Shown: positions 27,733 through 36,587, counted from the stretch's first letter. The stretch: DNA of 64,000 bases from UBA2256 sp964531105 (GCA_964531105.1 CAZHFN010000009.1:1-64000), one strand, 5' to 3'. The notes: generated by a model not told the origin, from the sequence alone. Made by a program: numbers and translations.

Positions 27733-28192
27733 ACCTATCCTGGATGGTAAGCTTGTTGTTGTATCCGTAACGAGCAGGGTTATTTCTGCCCCGGAATTTC
27801 AGATACTCGTAACGCAGACATTATATATGTTCGAGCAATAATAGTAAAGCAATCAGGGGCAATTCAAGGTGAAAAGCCTACAGATGCTACGATTGTGGAA
27901 AAACTGTGGATAACTAGTGAATAAGATGTGGGCATTCTTCTTTTTCATTATGGCACTGTCGTTTAGAATCGTCCTTCTGGAAAGGCCAAATCCTAGATTC
28001 TCGAATATTTTACTAATATAGCAATATTTATATAGAATTACTCTTTTGTTTGCTATACGGGTTTGTCAAATTTTCCCGGCTTTTTAGCCCTTTGCCTCTT
28101 GCGGAAACCGAGGAGCTCGATATAAACATATAGTCCCCGGCTGTGGAAAACTTGTGGAAATATCTCCATTTCATTGTGGTTTAGAGGAGAAG
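27733..28192. other. gyrB-dnaA intergenic region with DnaA boxes
   Basis: This 460-base gene-free stretch holds the gyrB promoter, one perfect DnaA box in reverse orientation (TGTGGATAA, 27905-27913) and three near-matches (TGTGGAAAA at 27894 and 28142, TGTGGAAAT at 28153), the last two within 51 bases of dnaA. The middle part is AT-rich with several TAGAAT/TATACG-like words that could be dnaA -10 elements; I cannot choose one. The boxes may serve dnaA autoregulation or form one half of a bipartite origin. Confidence 0.7.
27820..27848 (-). promoter_or_regulatory. promoter of gyrB-gyrA
   Basis: Minus-strand TTTACT (27848-27843) and a perfect TATAAT (27825-27820) are 17 bases apart. The predicted start near 27813 gives a leader of about 80 nt. 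Confidence 0.65.
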
Positions 28193-29677
28193 ATGGCTGA
28201 GTTTGACGGCTCCGCTATTTGGAGCGAAGCGCTTGAGTTAGCGCGCACGGAAATACCCGAACAAGAGTACCTCATGTGGTTCAGGCTCAGCTACCAATCT
28301 CTGTCCGATAATACCCTCACCGTGCTGGCACCCAACTCCTTTTTAAGGGATCAGTTCAGACGAAAATACCACTCCTTCATGGAGGATTTGGTCAGGGAAA
28401 TCACTGCTCTGGACATAGCTCTGGATGTTTCCTCGGCCAAAACTTCAGAGCCCAGGCAGGGTGCCTCTCAGCGGCCGGCTCAGGCTGTGGCGGAGAGTTC
28501 GGGGCAGGGGGCTCAGGCGGCCACAAAAGAGGGTGGAGAGGTTTCGCCCCCTGCCCCCAAAGTTGCCCTTTATGTGGACAGCAGACCCTCACGTCCGGAA
28601 CAGCCTACCAAGCCAACAGAGCCGCAGCGAAAGCCCCACCCCTCCCTGCGGCAGGATTACCGATTCGAAAACTTCATCGTGGGCGATAACAACCGTTTTA
28701 TCTACAACGCCGCAGAGGCGGTAGCCAAAAGCCCAGCCAGAGTCTACAACCCTCTCTTGATCTATGGAGGCGTAGGCCTGGGCAAGACTCATCTTATGCA
28801 CGCCATAGGAAACCATGTATATCAGTCGTCGCCCAATACCAGGATTATTTGCATCACTGCCGAAGAATTCACCAATGAGTTCATCCAGATGATCCACGAC
28901 CGCTCGGCCCACGAATTCAAGAACAAGTACCGCAACGCCGATATCCTGCTAATTGATGATATTCACTTTTTCCAGAACAAGCCCGGAGTCCAGGAGGAGC
29001 TTTTCCACACATTCAACGCCCTCTACGACTCTGAACGCCAGATGGTCTTTACCCTAGACAGGCACGTCAAAGAACTCAAGGATTTTTCTGACAGGCTGAA
29101 AAGCCGCTTTGACAAAGGCTTGGTGGTAGACGTCCAGCCTCCCATTTACGAAACCAGGGTGGCTATCCTCAAACAGAAGCTTCTCCAGTCCGGCAAGAAG
29201 CTGAATGTGGTGGAAGAAGTAATAGACCTGGTGGCCAGCAACGTTTCGTCCAACGTAAGAGACCTGGAAGGCTGCCTGACCAAGCTCACGGCCTATGCCG
29301 AGCTTGTCCACAAGGATCTTACCGTGGACATCGCCAGGAATCTTCTCAAGGAAATGTTCAATTCCAAGCGTCATTCGGCTATTACGGTGGATTCCATAAT
29401 CCGGATGGTCGCCGACTTCTACAAGCTTTCCCTGTCGGACCTGAAGGGCAAGAAGCGAAGCAAGAATATTGCCTTGGCAAGACAGGTAGCTATGTACGTA
29501 ATACGAGAGGTCACCGAATATTCCACTACCGAAATTGGGGTGGAGTTTGGCGGCAGAGATCATACGACGGTAATGCATTCCTGCCAGAAAATTGAACAGA
29601 TGCTCAAGTTCGACCCTAGTTTCGATGGATCCATGCAGCGCCTGCTTCGGGATGCCCGGCAAAACGGCACAGAGTAA
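28193..29677 (+). CDS. dnaA: chromosomal replication initiator DnaA
   Basis: 494 residues. Domain I is residues 1-85 (IWSEALELARTEIPEQEYLMWF). A low-complexity linker rich in Pro, Gln and Ala follows to about 155. Domain III has RFENFIVGDNN, Walker A GGVGLGKTH, Walker B ILLIDDIHF and the sensor and arginine-finger region SRFDKGLVVDV. Domain IV has the DnaA-box reading signature GGRDHTTVMHSC. ATG 28193 follows AGAGGAGAAG; an upstream in-frame TTG lacks support. DnaA boxes flank it on both sides. Confidence 0.98.
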   Translation: MAEFDGSAIWSEALELARTEIPEQEYLMWFRLSYQSLSDNTLTVLAPNSFLRDQFRRKYHSFMEDLVREITALDIALDVSSAKTSEPRQGASQRPAQAVAESSGQGAQAATKEGGEVSPPAPKVALYVDSRPSRPEQPTKPTEPQRKPHPSLRQDYRFENFIVGDNNRFIYNAAEAVAKSPARVYNPLLIYGGVGLGKTHLMHAIGNHVYQSSPNTRIICITAEEFTNEFIQMIHDRSAHEFKNKYRNADILLIDDIHFFQNKPGVQEELFHTFNALYDSERQMVFTLDRHVKELKDFSDRLKSRFDKGLVVDVQPPIYETRVAILKQKLLQSGKKLNVVEEVIDLVASNVSSNVRDLEGCLTKLTAYAELVHKDLTVDIARNLLKEMFNSKRHSAITVDSIIRMVADFYKLSLSDLKGKKRSKNIALARQVAMYVIREVTEYSTTEIGVEFGGRDHTTVMHSCQKIEQMLKFDPSFDGSMQRLLRDARQNGTE

Positions 29678-29692
29678 AAGCCCTTCAAAACC

Positions 29693-29825
29693 CGTGGATA
29701 AAAACCATTCTCCTGTGGACAAAGCATCAGCCTGTGGATTATGCGGACAACTCAGAGGATTTATCAGCAACTTATCCACAGGTATAAAGTGTTATAACAG
29801 AAATGAATTATCTTGCTTTTCCACA
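29693..29825 (+). other. DnaA-box cluster of the origin
   Basis: Between dnaA and dnaN: CGTGGATAA (29693-29701), TGTGGACAA (29714-29722), TGTGGATTA (29733-29741), the perfect TTATCCACA (29772-29780) and TTTTCCACA (29817-29825). The last two are in forward orientation, the earlier ones reversed. The last box sits just upstream of the trinucleotide array described in the next entry. Confidence 0.85.
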
Positions 29826-29837
29826 TATTCCGTGTCC

Positions 29838-29885
29838 TTATTACTATTACTACTCTTTATTTTATACATTACAGTAATTAAAGCT
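29838..29885 (+). other. DnaA-trio array and AT-rich unwinding element
   Basis: After box TTTTCCACA and a 12-base gap with a GC-richer half, the top strand reads TTA TTA CTA TTA CTA (29838-29852), i.e. five 3'-(A/G)AT-5' trios on the other strand, followed by an AT-rich run to about 29885. This order (box, short GC-richer gap, trios, AT-rich) is that of the basal unwinding system described in Bacillus subtilis, where DnaA filaments extend on trios to melt the origin. Confidence 0.7.
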
Positions 29886-29934
29886 TTTGAAAAAGTCAGA
29901 CGAGTTTTGCAAAAGCTACCTTTAAGATACGTAC

Positions 29935-29977
29935 GTTTCGTCCATTTTCATGCTTTTAGCATAAAAATGAACGAAAC
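29935..29977. repeat. large inverted repeat 1 in the dnaA-dnaN gap
   Basis: Two 19-base arms (29935-29953 and 29959-29977), 17 of 19 positions complementary, separated by TTTTA. Arm begins GTTTCGTCCATTTT. No T-run follows, so a simple terminator is unlikely. Confidence 0.8.
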
Positions 29978-29982
29978 TACAA

Positions 29983-30020
29983 AGCCAATTTTAAAAGTTA
30001 ACAGACTTTTAAAATTGGCT
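29983..30020. repeat. large inverted repeat 2 in the dnaA-dnaN gap
   Basis: Perfect 16-base arms AGCCAATTTTAAAAGT (29983-29998) and its complement (30005-30020) around the 6-base loop TAACAG, starting five bases after inverted repeat 1. No T-run follows. Confidence 0.85.
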
Positions 30021-30085
30021 CAATTCATAGAGCAAAAAAGCCGGACAAAAGTAAGCCAGGCTCTGTTTATTTGGTATGGTCTTTC

Positions 30086-30094
30086 TGTTAGAAT
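30086..30094 (+). promoter_or_regulatory. extended -10 promoter of dnaN
   Basis: TGTTAGAAT carries a TG at the extended -10 position and TAGAAT at 30089-30094; the -35 region is weak (TTTATT, 17-base spacer). The start would fall near 30101, giving a leader of under 30 nt that contains GGGGGAG before ATG 30129. Confidence 0.5.
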
Positions 30095-30128
30095 ACAACA
30101 AGAGTAGTATCATCCCAGGGGGAGAAAC

Positions 30129-31235
30129 ATGAAGTTTACCTGCGACAAGACCAGTTTGCTGCGTGAAATCGCCTTTGCACAGGAAATAATTGCATCCAAG
30201 AATGCTCTTTCCATAATGTCCAATGTGTATCTTGAGGTTTCGGATTCCAGGCTTCTCATAAGGGCTACCGATGTAAAACTCAGCTTTGAGACAACAATTC
30301 CCGTAGACAATGTAGTACCCGGCTCAATAACCCTTTTCTGCGACAAGCTCATGGGTATTCTCACCACGCTGCCCGAAGGGGACCTTACCCTCGAACAGGA
30401 CGAGGGGCGGATAATTCTAAAACCCGCTGAAAAAAAGGTAAGATTCCAGCTCAAATCCCTTTCTGGAGACAAGTTTCCCGAACTTCCCAGAGCCGATGAA
30501 AAGCTCTTTTTCCAGATTCCTTCCAGGGATTTCAGGAGAATGGTGTCCCAGACAGTGTTTTCCGTTTCTACCGATGAAACCCGGTACTTCATGAACGGCG
30601 TCTACATGGAAAAAACCCAGGATGGCACCCTGGTGATGGTATCCACCGACGGCCGCAGGTTGGCCTTTGTCAAAACCGATACCAGGGGCAATGTACCCGA
30701 TTTCAAACCAGTCATTATTCCCACGAAGGGCTTGGGTATTTTGCTGAAGAGGCTTTCCGACGAGGGCATGTTGGACATAGCCATAACCGAAAAAAGCATT
30801 TTCTTCCGCTTCAATACCTATCAAGTGTCCAGCGTACTCATTGAGGGGCAGTTCCCCAATTACCAAAAGGTTATTCCCCAAACCCAGAAGTTCTCCTTCA
30901 GCGCTAAAAAAGCCGATGTCATGGAAGCGCTCAAGCGGGTATCCATATTTGTGGAACAGAAGTCTAACCGCACCTTCTTCTCCGTGTCGGAAAACGGTCT
31001 GGTGCTCTCCTCCGAGGAAAGCGAGATCGGGGCCGCCAGGGAAGAAATTCCCTGCGACTATTCGGGCAGTGAAACAACGATTGCTCTCAACTATAAATAC
31101 ATCGAGGAACCCTTAAGGGTCCTGGATGCCGAAGCCTTTACTGTCGAGTTCAGCGATCCCTCCAGGGCCGTAACCCTCAGGCCAGAGCCTAGCGGAGACT
31201 ATTTTCACATTATCATGCCAATGCAAATAGACTAA
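30129..31235 (+). CDS. dnaN: DNA polymerase III beta subunit (sliding clamp)
   Basis: 368 residues, full clamp length with three repeated domains. N-terminal MKFTCDKTSLLREI and ASKNALSIMSNVYLEV are typical of the first domain, MVSTDGRRLAFVKTD of the second, and the C-terminal FHIIMPMQID corresponds to the usual hydrophobic LIMPM end. It tethers DNA polymerase III to DNA. GGGGGAG lies 9 bases before the ATG. The stop overlaps the recF start by one base (TAATG), so dnaN, recF and dciA form an operon. Confidence 0.97.
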   Translation: MKFTCDKTSLLREIAFAQEIIASKNALSIMSNVYLEVSDSRLLIRATDVKLSFETTIPVDNVVPGSITLFCDKLMGILTTLPEGDLTLEQDEGRIILKPAEKKVRFQLKSLSGDKFPELPRADEKLFFQIPSRDFRRMVSQTVFSVSTDETRYFMNGVYMEKTQDGTLVMVSTDGRRLAFVKTDTRGNVPDFKPVIIPTKGLGILLKRLSDEGMLDIAITEKSIFFRFNTYQVSSVLIEGQFPNYQKVIPQTQKFSFSAKKADVMEALKRVSIFVEQKSNRTFFSVSENGLVLSSEESEIGAAREEIPCDYSGSETTIALNYKYIEEPLRVLDAEAFTVEFSDPSRAVTLRPEPSGDYFHIIMPMQID

Positions 31236-32350
31236 TGCCTTTTTCGCACGCACGTTTTGTCTCATACCGAAATCTCGAAGACGGAGAGCTCGACCTAGGG
31301 GCCGAGCGCATATTTCTCATTGGGGAAAACGGCCAGGGGAAAACCAATTTTCTCGAGGCTTTGTATTACCTCTGTTACGGTTCTTCCTTTCGAGGATCTG
31401 TAGACCAGCAGATACCGGCGGCGGGGGCTAGCGGTTTTGGGCTTTCGGCTTCATGGAAGCCTGTAAATGGGCTTGCACCGGCCGGAATAGAGGATGGCAT
31501 TTCCATACGCTACGACGGCCAGACTAAGGATATAAGGCTCAACGGAAAGAGCCTCAAAGACAGAAAGGAACTGGTTTTCCACAATCCTGCGGTGGTGTTC
31601 TGCCACGAGGATTTCAGCTTTGCCGCTGGCGATCCCGAGCGAAGGCGCTTTTTTTTCGACCAATGCGCGGGAATGCTTTCCCCTACCTACATAGACACCC
31701 TGCGCTCGTACAAACGGGTTCTGCGGCAGCGCAACGCTGCGCTCAAGGAGAGCGCCCACGATCTATTGGATGTCCTGGATCCCCAGCTCATCGGTTTCGG
31801 GCTGCGGCTCATGGAAGAACGCAGCGCGCTCTTTGTAAGGTTCCACCAGGAATTCTCACAGCTTTACGAGTATGTGTCGCATTTGGGCAGGCCTGTGGAA
31901 ATATCCTACTCCCCCAGCTGGCAAAAGGCTTTGGATTTCCAGGAGCTTGCGGATCATCTGGCGCGCAGAAGGGAATCCGAGATTCTTTACGGCACCACTA
32001 GGTCAGGACCTCACAGGGATCGCTGGGATTTTGTCTGTATGGCCGAATCCTTTACCGACAAGGCATCCACGGGACAGCTCAGGCTGCTTTCCCTAATATT
32101 AAGAATAATTGAGGCTAAGTTGGCGGCGGGGGATGCCCTGCGCTGGCCCATCCTTTTACTGGACGATGTGCTTTTGGAGCTGGATGTGGGCAAGCGTCGT
32201 CGTTTTCTGGAGCTCCTGCCCCCGCCCGACCAGGGTGCGCAGGCGTTTTTCACTTTCCTTCCCGAAGAGCCCTGGACCGAATACGAGCAGGGGAATACTC
32301 TTGTCTATAAGGTGCATAATGGCCGATTCGAGAATCAAAAGCGCCTCTGA
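31235..32350 (+). CDS. recF: recombination protein RecF
   Basis: 371 residues. SMC-like ATPase: FVSYRNLEDGELDLG at the N-terminus, Walker A GENGQGKTNFLEALYYL, TTRSGPHRD in the middle, the signature region STGQLRLLSLILRI and Walker B PILLLDDVLLELD near residue 310. It binds gapped DNA and helps load RecA with RecO and RecR. The signature reads STGQLRL where STGQQK is common. It overlaps dnaN by 1 base and dciA by 32 bases. Confidence 0.95.
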   Translation: MPFSHARFVSYRNLEDGELDLGAERIFLIGENGQGKTNFLEALYYLCYGSSFRGSVDQQIPAAGASGFGLSASWKPVNGLAPAGIEDGISIRYDGQTKDIRLNGKSLKDRKELVFHNPAVVFCHEDFSFAAGDPERRRFFFDQCAGMLSPTYIDTLRSYKRVLRQRNAALKESAHDLLDVLDPQLIGFGLRLMEERSALFVRFHQEFSQLYEYVSHLGRPVEISYSPSWQKALDFQELADHLARRRESEILYGTTRSGPHRDRWDFVCMAESFTDKASTGQLRLLSLILRIIEAKLAAGDALRWPILLLDDVLLELDVGKRRRFLELLPPPDQGAQAFFTFLPEEPWTEYEQGNTLVYKVHNGRFENQKRL

Positions 32351-32810
32351 GATACTCTCGGCCTTCTTCGACCGGGATTTGGTGAAGCAGGGAGAGTACT
32401 ATGCCCTTTTCGACAAATCCTGGAAGACTATTGCCGGACCGCGGCTGGCCCCGCATTCCAGGCCTGTGGATATTCGCCATGGGCTTCTGATTGTGGAAAC
32501 TGAGCATCAGGGCTGGATACAGCTTCTCCAGATTCAGCAGGATAAGATGCTGGGCGAGATTCAGCGCCGCTTTCCCGAGCTGGGCGTAAGAACCATGGCC
32601 TTCAGGCTGGGTGATGCGACGGAAGCCAGGCTGCAAAAAGCTGCGCGCGTTGAGCTCAAGGCAGATGACAGCGCGGATACCCAGAAAGGCCAGGTAGAAT
32701 CACAGTCAGTGACTGAGAATAAGGAAGAAAAAGCTTGCGCTCCTTCAACGACCCTTCCAAGGGAACTCAAGGATCTGTTCGAAAAAATTAGGAAAAATAT
32801 CGGGCACTGA
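32319..32810 (+). CDS. DciA-like DUF721 protein
   Basis: 163 residues. The DUF721 core spans about residues 8-105, with SASEILSAFFDRD, FDKSWKTIAGPRLAPHSRPVD (the tryptophan-containing motif) and LLIVETEHQGWIQLLQIQQDKML. DciA proteins recruit the replicative helicase in bacteria lacking DnaC or DnaI; the position after recF fits that role. The C-terminal 50 residues are polar and probably disordered. The ATG overlaps the end of recF. Confidence 0.85.
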   Translation: MADSRIKSASEILSAFFDRDLVKQGEYYALFDKSWKTIAGPRLAPHSRPVDIRHGLLIVETEHQGWIQLLQIQQDKMLGEIQRRFPELGVRTMAFRLGDATEARLQKAARVELKADDSADTQKGQVESQSVTENKEEKACAPSTTLPRELKDLFEKIRKNIGH

Positions 32811-32852
32811 GCCAATTTCAAAAGTCTCCATTGAGTTGCCAGGCCTATACTG

Positions 32853-32882
32853 TTGACGAAGCCGGGCAGGGCGTTCTATACT
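32853..32882 (+). promoter_or_regulatory. promoter of the rpmH operon
   Basis: TTGACG (32853-32858) and TATACT (32877-32882) with an 18-base spacer, about 80 bases before rpmH start. A second TATACT at 32846 has no good -35. Confidence 0.7.
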
Positions 32883-32969
32883 CACGAGCCTGCCCACGGG
32901 TCATACCCCCGGGGCATCGATAGCGAAATCGACCGGCGATCTTCGCCATAGGTTAAGGAGCATGTTGTC

Positions 32970-33125
32970 ATGAAACGCACCTACCAGCCCAGCAGAACTA
33001 AGAGAAATCGCAAGTTTGGCTTCCGCGCTCGCATGAGCACCAAGGGCGGCCGTCTTGTCCTGAAACGCAGAAGGGCCAAGGGCAGAATAAAGCTTTCCGT
33101 CGCCGACGAGAACAAGAAGTATTGA
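32970..33125 (+). CDS. rpmH: 50S ribosomal protein L34
   Basis: 51 residues, basic throughout. It begins MKRTYQPSRTKRNRKFGF and continues RARMSTKGGRLVLKRRRAKG, the universal L34 sequence, with a short C-terminal extension ending in ENKKY. TAAGGAG precedes the ATG. It starts the rpmH-rnpA-yidD-yidC-khpB cluster found next to dnaA in many bacteria. Confidence 0.98.
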   Translation: MKRTYQPSRTKRNRKFGFRARMSTKGGRLVLKRRRAKGRIKLSVADENKKY

Positions 33126-33129
33126 CGGA

Positions 33130-33501
33130 ATGTCCCCGGATGGGGATATGGAGAAACTACAAGGACAGAGTTTTCCGAAATCCGAGAAAGTTCGGAAAAA
33201 ATCGGAAATCGACCGGATTTTTCGCACAGGCGCCCGGTATTCCTTTAAGGGGATGGCACTTCGAGTTGCGCCTAATTCCCTGGGATGGAGCCGGGTTGTT
33301 TTTATAACCGTACGGTCCTTTGACGGGGCTGTCGGGCGCAACCGAGCTAAACGTATCGCCCGGGAGGTCTGGCGTCTCAACAAGGCGAGGATTCGTAAGG
33401 GCTTTGATTTCGCCCTCATCCTCTATCCCGGATACGAGAGCTTTCCAGTCTGTACTTCCCTGATGCTCGGTCTCGTGCGCAAGGCGGGTTTAGTCGAATG
33501 A
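33130..33501 (+). CDS. rnpA: ribonuclease P protein component
   Basis: Up to 123 residues. The RNA-binding signature is AVGRNRAKRIAREVWR (RNR motif), preceded by FPKSEKVRKKSEIDRIFRTG, typical of RnpA N-termini. It is the protein cofactor of the RNase P ribozyme that matures tRNA 5' ends. ATG 33130 is 4 bases after the rpmH stop; ATG 33148 (MEKLQGQ) is a credible alternative. Its end overlaps yidD by 4 bases. Confidence 0.93.
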   Translation: MSPDGDMEKLQGQSFPKSEKVRKKSEIDRIFRTGARYSFKGMALRVAPNSLGWSRVVFITVRSFDGAVGRNRAKRIAREVWRLNKARIRKGFDFALILYPGYESFPVCTSLMLGLVRKAGLVE

Positions 33502-33728
33502 ACGTTGTGAGAAAACTGTTTTCCATTCCTTTTCTCGCACTCATAAAACTCTACCAGATAGTCATTTCTCCGCTTTTCCCTCCTTCATGCAGGTTTTATC
33601 CTACCTGCTCAGCCTACTCGTACCAGGCCATAGCCAAATACGGTCCCATCAAGGGGACCTGGCTGGCTTTTAAAAGGATTATCCGCTGCCATCCACACAA
33701 CCCGGGAGGTTTTGATCCAGTACCATGA
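33498..33728 (+). CDS. yidD: membrane protein insertion efficiency factor YidD
   Basis: 76 residues. An amphipathic N-terminal helix (LFSIPFLALIKLYQIVISP) is followed by the family motif CRFYPTCSAYSYQAI and the C-terminal RCHPHNPGGFDPVP. All conserved cysteines are present. It assists YidC-dependent insertion at the inner membrane. It overlaps rnpA and yidC by 4 bases each. Confidence 0.96.
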   Translation: MNVVRKLFSIPFLALIKLYQIVISPLFPPSCRFYPTCSAYSYQAIAKYGPIKGTWLAFKRIIRCHPHNPGGFDPVP

Positions 33729-35773
33729 GCATATTTAACGATGGTTCCCAGTCTAAGGAAGAAAGCAGGCGCACTATCCTGGCGGTGTTGCTCTCCACAG
33801 TTATTGTCGGCGTGGGCTTCATGCTCCAGGGCATTTTCTTTCCACCAGCCCCTGCCAGCACCCAGAGTACGGCTCAAACAACCCTTCAAGGCCTAGAGTC
33901 CGGCGTTTCGGCGCCGCCTTCGGCCACGGTGCTCGCCGAGCCCTTTGTCGCGCCCGCCCCTGTGGTGGCCGCGCCTAAGCCCACTGCCACGGCCCCAGCG
34001 GTGAACGCGCCCCTTTCGGAAGCCCGCTACACCATTGAGACGGATCTTTTAAAAATTGAACTGAGCAATTCGGGGGGCGATATTGTGTCGCTGCAGCTCA
34101 AGGAGCACAAGGATAAGACCGGTTATGTCGATCTTATCGTGCCTGGCCAAAATGGCTCACAGGGTATTTCCCTCGCCTTTGGCGCTCCCGGAGCTCCCGT
34201 GGTGCGCGAGCTAATGAACGCATCCTGGCTGGACAACGATCGAAAGACCATTCAGTTCTCCAGGGTTTTCTACGCCCGCTCCGCCGATTCGGAAGAGCTC
34301 AAACCCTTTACCTATAAGAAGACCTATTCGTTCAAGAACGGGGAGTATCTCTTCGGCATGGCCGTGAGCCTGGAAGGTGAAAACGGAGCCCAGGTACCCC
34401 TCAATACGAATGGTTTGGCCTATACCCTTTCCGTGGGACCCCAGATAGGTCCTCGTTTCGACCATTTGAGCAAGAACGCCGATTACAGAAAATATATTCT
34501 GGAAGTCGAGGGCAAGAAGAAGAACGAAATGCCCAAGGCCGGCAACCTGCAGGTTATAAAAGAGCGGCCTAGCTGGGGTTCCATGGTAGGCAAGTATTTT
34601 GCCCTCATCGCCATTCCCGAGCTGCCCTTCGCCTCATTCGCCTATCTCCAGGATCAGGATCCCCTTATAAAGCAGACCAACGCCATGTACCTGTCCAGGC
34701 CTGCCTTCTCCTCCTCGGCCCAGACGGACAAGTACTACTTCTATTTTGGCCCCAGAACCAACGCCGAACTAGCCAAGTACGAGTATGCCGACAAGAACGG
34801 TTTCGGTCTGTCTTCCATGAAGTTGGAGGATGCGGTCGAACGCTCCAATCTCTTAGGCTGGCTCGAGACCATTCTCAAATTCTTTCTGAACATTTTCTAC
34901 AAGCTCATTCCCAACTATGGTGTGGCCATTATACTAGTCACCATATTCATCAAGATTCTCTTTTATCCGCTAACCCAAAAGGGCTCCATAGCCACCGCCA
35001 GAATGCAGGAGCTTCAGCCCAAGCTCCAAGAGCTCCAGGCCAAGTACAAGGGGAATCCCCAAAAGCTGAATCAGGAGATGGCTGAGTTCTACAAGCGGGA
35101 AAACTATAACCCCATGTCGGGTTGTCTGCCCCAGCTTATCCAATTGCCTCTCTTCATAGCCATGTACAGCCTCTTCAACAACCACTTCGACTTGAGGGGC
35201 GCGAGCTTCATACCTGGCTGGATCAACGACTTATCTTTACCCGAGAGCATTGTCAATTTCGGTGCATTCCGCCTTCCCTTGCTCGGATGGAACGATTTGA
35301 GGGCCTTGCCCATCATTTATCTGGCAAGCCAGCTTTTGTATGGCAAGTTCACCCAAGCCCCTCAGGGCGGGCAAAATGCGGGCCAGATGAAGATGATGAT
35401 GTACGGAATGCCCATCATGTTCTTCTTCATCCTCTACGATGTTCCTTCCGGCCTCCTCCTCTACTGGATCGTCAGCAACCTCTTGACCATTGCCCAGCAG
35501 GCGGTGATCAAGGACCTTCTCAAGAAGCACAAGTTGTCTCTGACTCCGGCCAAGGCTCAGGCAGGAGCTGGTGGCGGCATGAAGAGCGCGGGTAAAACCA
35601 CCGTGAAGTCAGCTTCCCCCGTGGTTCAGCAAGGTATGGGCGAGCGGGTTAAGGAATGGCTGGAGAAAAAGGCCGGGGCAATGGATGGCTCAAATTCTGG
35701 CTCGGCTCAGAAACCCGGTTCTTCCAAGGGTGGCAATGAAGGCTCGGTCAAAAAAAAGGGCGATAAACGCTAA
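33725..35773 (+). CDS. yidC: membrane protein insertase YidC
   Basis: 682 residues, the Gram-negative form. One N-terminal membrane helix (ILAVLLSTVIVGVGFML) is followed by an Ala/Pro-rich linker and a large periplasmic beta domain to about residue 365. The conserved insertase core follows (YGVAIILVTIFIKILFYPLT, NPMSGCLPQLIQLPLFIAMY, MPIMFFFILYDVPSGLLLYW). A basic, low-complexity tail of about 80 residues (KKHKLSL to KKKGDKR) could bind ribosomes. It inserts membrane proteins with or without SecYEG. Confidence 0.97.
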   Translation: MSIFNDGSQSKEESRRTILAVLLSTVIVGVGFMLQGIFFPPAPASTQSTAQTTLQGLESGVSAPPSATVLAEPFVAPAPVVAAPKPTATAPAVNAPLSEARYTIETDLLKIELSNSGGDIVSLQLKEHKDKTGYVDLIVPGQNGSQGISLAFGAPGAPVVRELMNASWLDNDRKTIQFSRVFYARSADSEELKPFTYKKTYSFKNGEYLFGMAVSLEGENGAQVPLNTNGLAYTLSVGPQIGPRFDHLSKNADYRKYILEVEGKKKNEMPKAGNLQVIKERPSWGSMVGKYFALIAIPELPFASFAYLQDQDPLIKQTNAMYLSRPAFSSSAQTDKYYFYFGPRTNAELAKYEYADKNGFGLSSMKLEDAVERSNLLGWLETILKFFLNIFYKLIPNYGVAIILVTIFIKILFYPLTQKGSIATARMQELQPKLQELQAKYKGNPQKLNQEMAEFYKRENYNPMSGCLPQLIQLPLFIAMYSLFNNHFDLRGASFIPGWINDLSLPESIVNFGAFRLPLLGWNDLRALPIIYLASQLLYGKFTQAPQGGQNAGQMKMMMYGMPIMFFFILYDVPSGLLLYWIVSNLLTIAQQAVIKDLLKKHKLSLTPAKAQAGAGGGMKSAGKTTVKSASPVVQQGMGERVKEWLEKKAGAMDGSNSGSAQKPGSSKGGNEGSVKKKGDKR

Positions 35774-35836
35774 TACTTTTGAGGCGCCTATACGACTGCG
35801 GTTGTACGGGCGGCCCATGTTCTTTAGGAGATTTGG

Positions 35837-36580
35837 ATGATATACGAATTTGAAGGAAAGTCGGAGCGCGAAGCAATTGAGCTCGCGGCTGCTCAACTGG
35901 GGCTGGAGACCGACGAATTCGATGTGGAGATTCTTGAATCGCTCTCAGGGGGTTTGTTCAAGAAGGGCAAGGTAAAAATCAGGGTGCATACCAATTCCGA
36001 TGGAAAAATGCCTCTAGGTTCTGCTGAAAGCCAAGGCCTTGCCGCAGTCACTGTTGTACAGGATGAAGCAGAGGTTCGCCAGGAACGCCGCTTACTCTCC
36101 GAGGAAGAACGCATGCCCATGGATGAGTTCGAGGAAAAAATTGTGGCCTGGGCTAAGGCCGTGGTGGATGCCATGGGTTATCCATCCAAAGTCTCTGTTC
36201 TCTTTAGGGAGGACAAGAAACTAGGTCTCAAGATCGATACGGACAATACATCGATGATCATAGGCAAGAAGGGCAAGAATATAGACGCCTTGCAGCTCCT
36301 GGCCAATGTCTATGCCGGAAAGCTGGGCAGGGACGATGTCAAGGTAATCCTGGATTCGGAGAACTACAGGATACGCAGGGAAGAGTCCCTGGTGCGTATC
36401 GCCTACGAGTCGGCCGAGCAGGTGCGCAGAACAGGACGTTCCGTGCTTTTAGAGCCTATGAATCCCTTTGAGCGCCGCATTGTGCACACCACCCTCAACG
36501 ATATCGTGGATATCGAGACCAAGAGCGAGGGTGAAGGCTTGTACAAGCAGGTGCGCGTGATGTTCAGGGGCCGAAGATAG
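35837..36580 (+). CDS. khpB: RNA-binding protein KhpB (Jag/SpoIIIJ-associated)
   Basis: 247 residues with the three Jag domains: Jag_N (residues 1-53, IYEFEGKSEREAIELAAAQL), a KH domain with GKKGKNIDALQLL, and an R3H domain at the C-terminus (SLVRIAYESAEQVRRTG, FERRIVHT). A charged linker separates Jag_N from KH. It binds RNA, usually together with KhpA. AGGAG lies 7 bases before ATG 35837. It lies 63 bases after yidC. Confidence 0.95.
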   Translation: MIYEFEGKSEREAIELAAAQLGLETDEFDVEILESLSGGLFKKGKVKIRVHTNSDGKMPLGSAESQGLAAVTVVQDEAEVRQERRLLSEEERMPMDEFEEKIVAWAKAVVDAMGYPSKVSVLFREDKKLGLKIDTDNTSMIIGKKGKNIDALQLLANVYAGKLGRDDVKVILDSENYRIRREESLVRIAYESAEQVRRTGRSVLLEPMNPFERRIVHTTLNDIVDIETKSEGEGLYKQVRVMFRGRR

Positions 36581-36587
36581 TCTTGTC

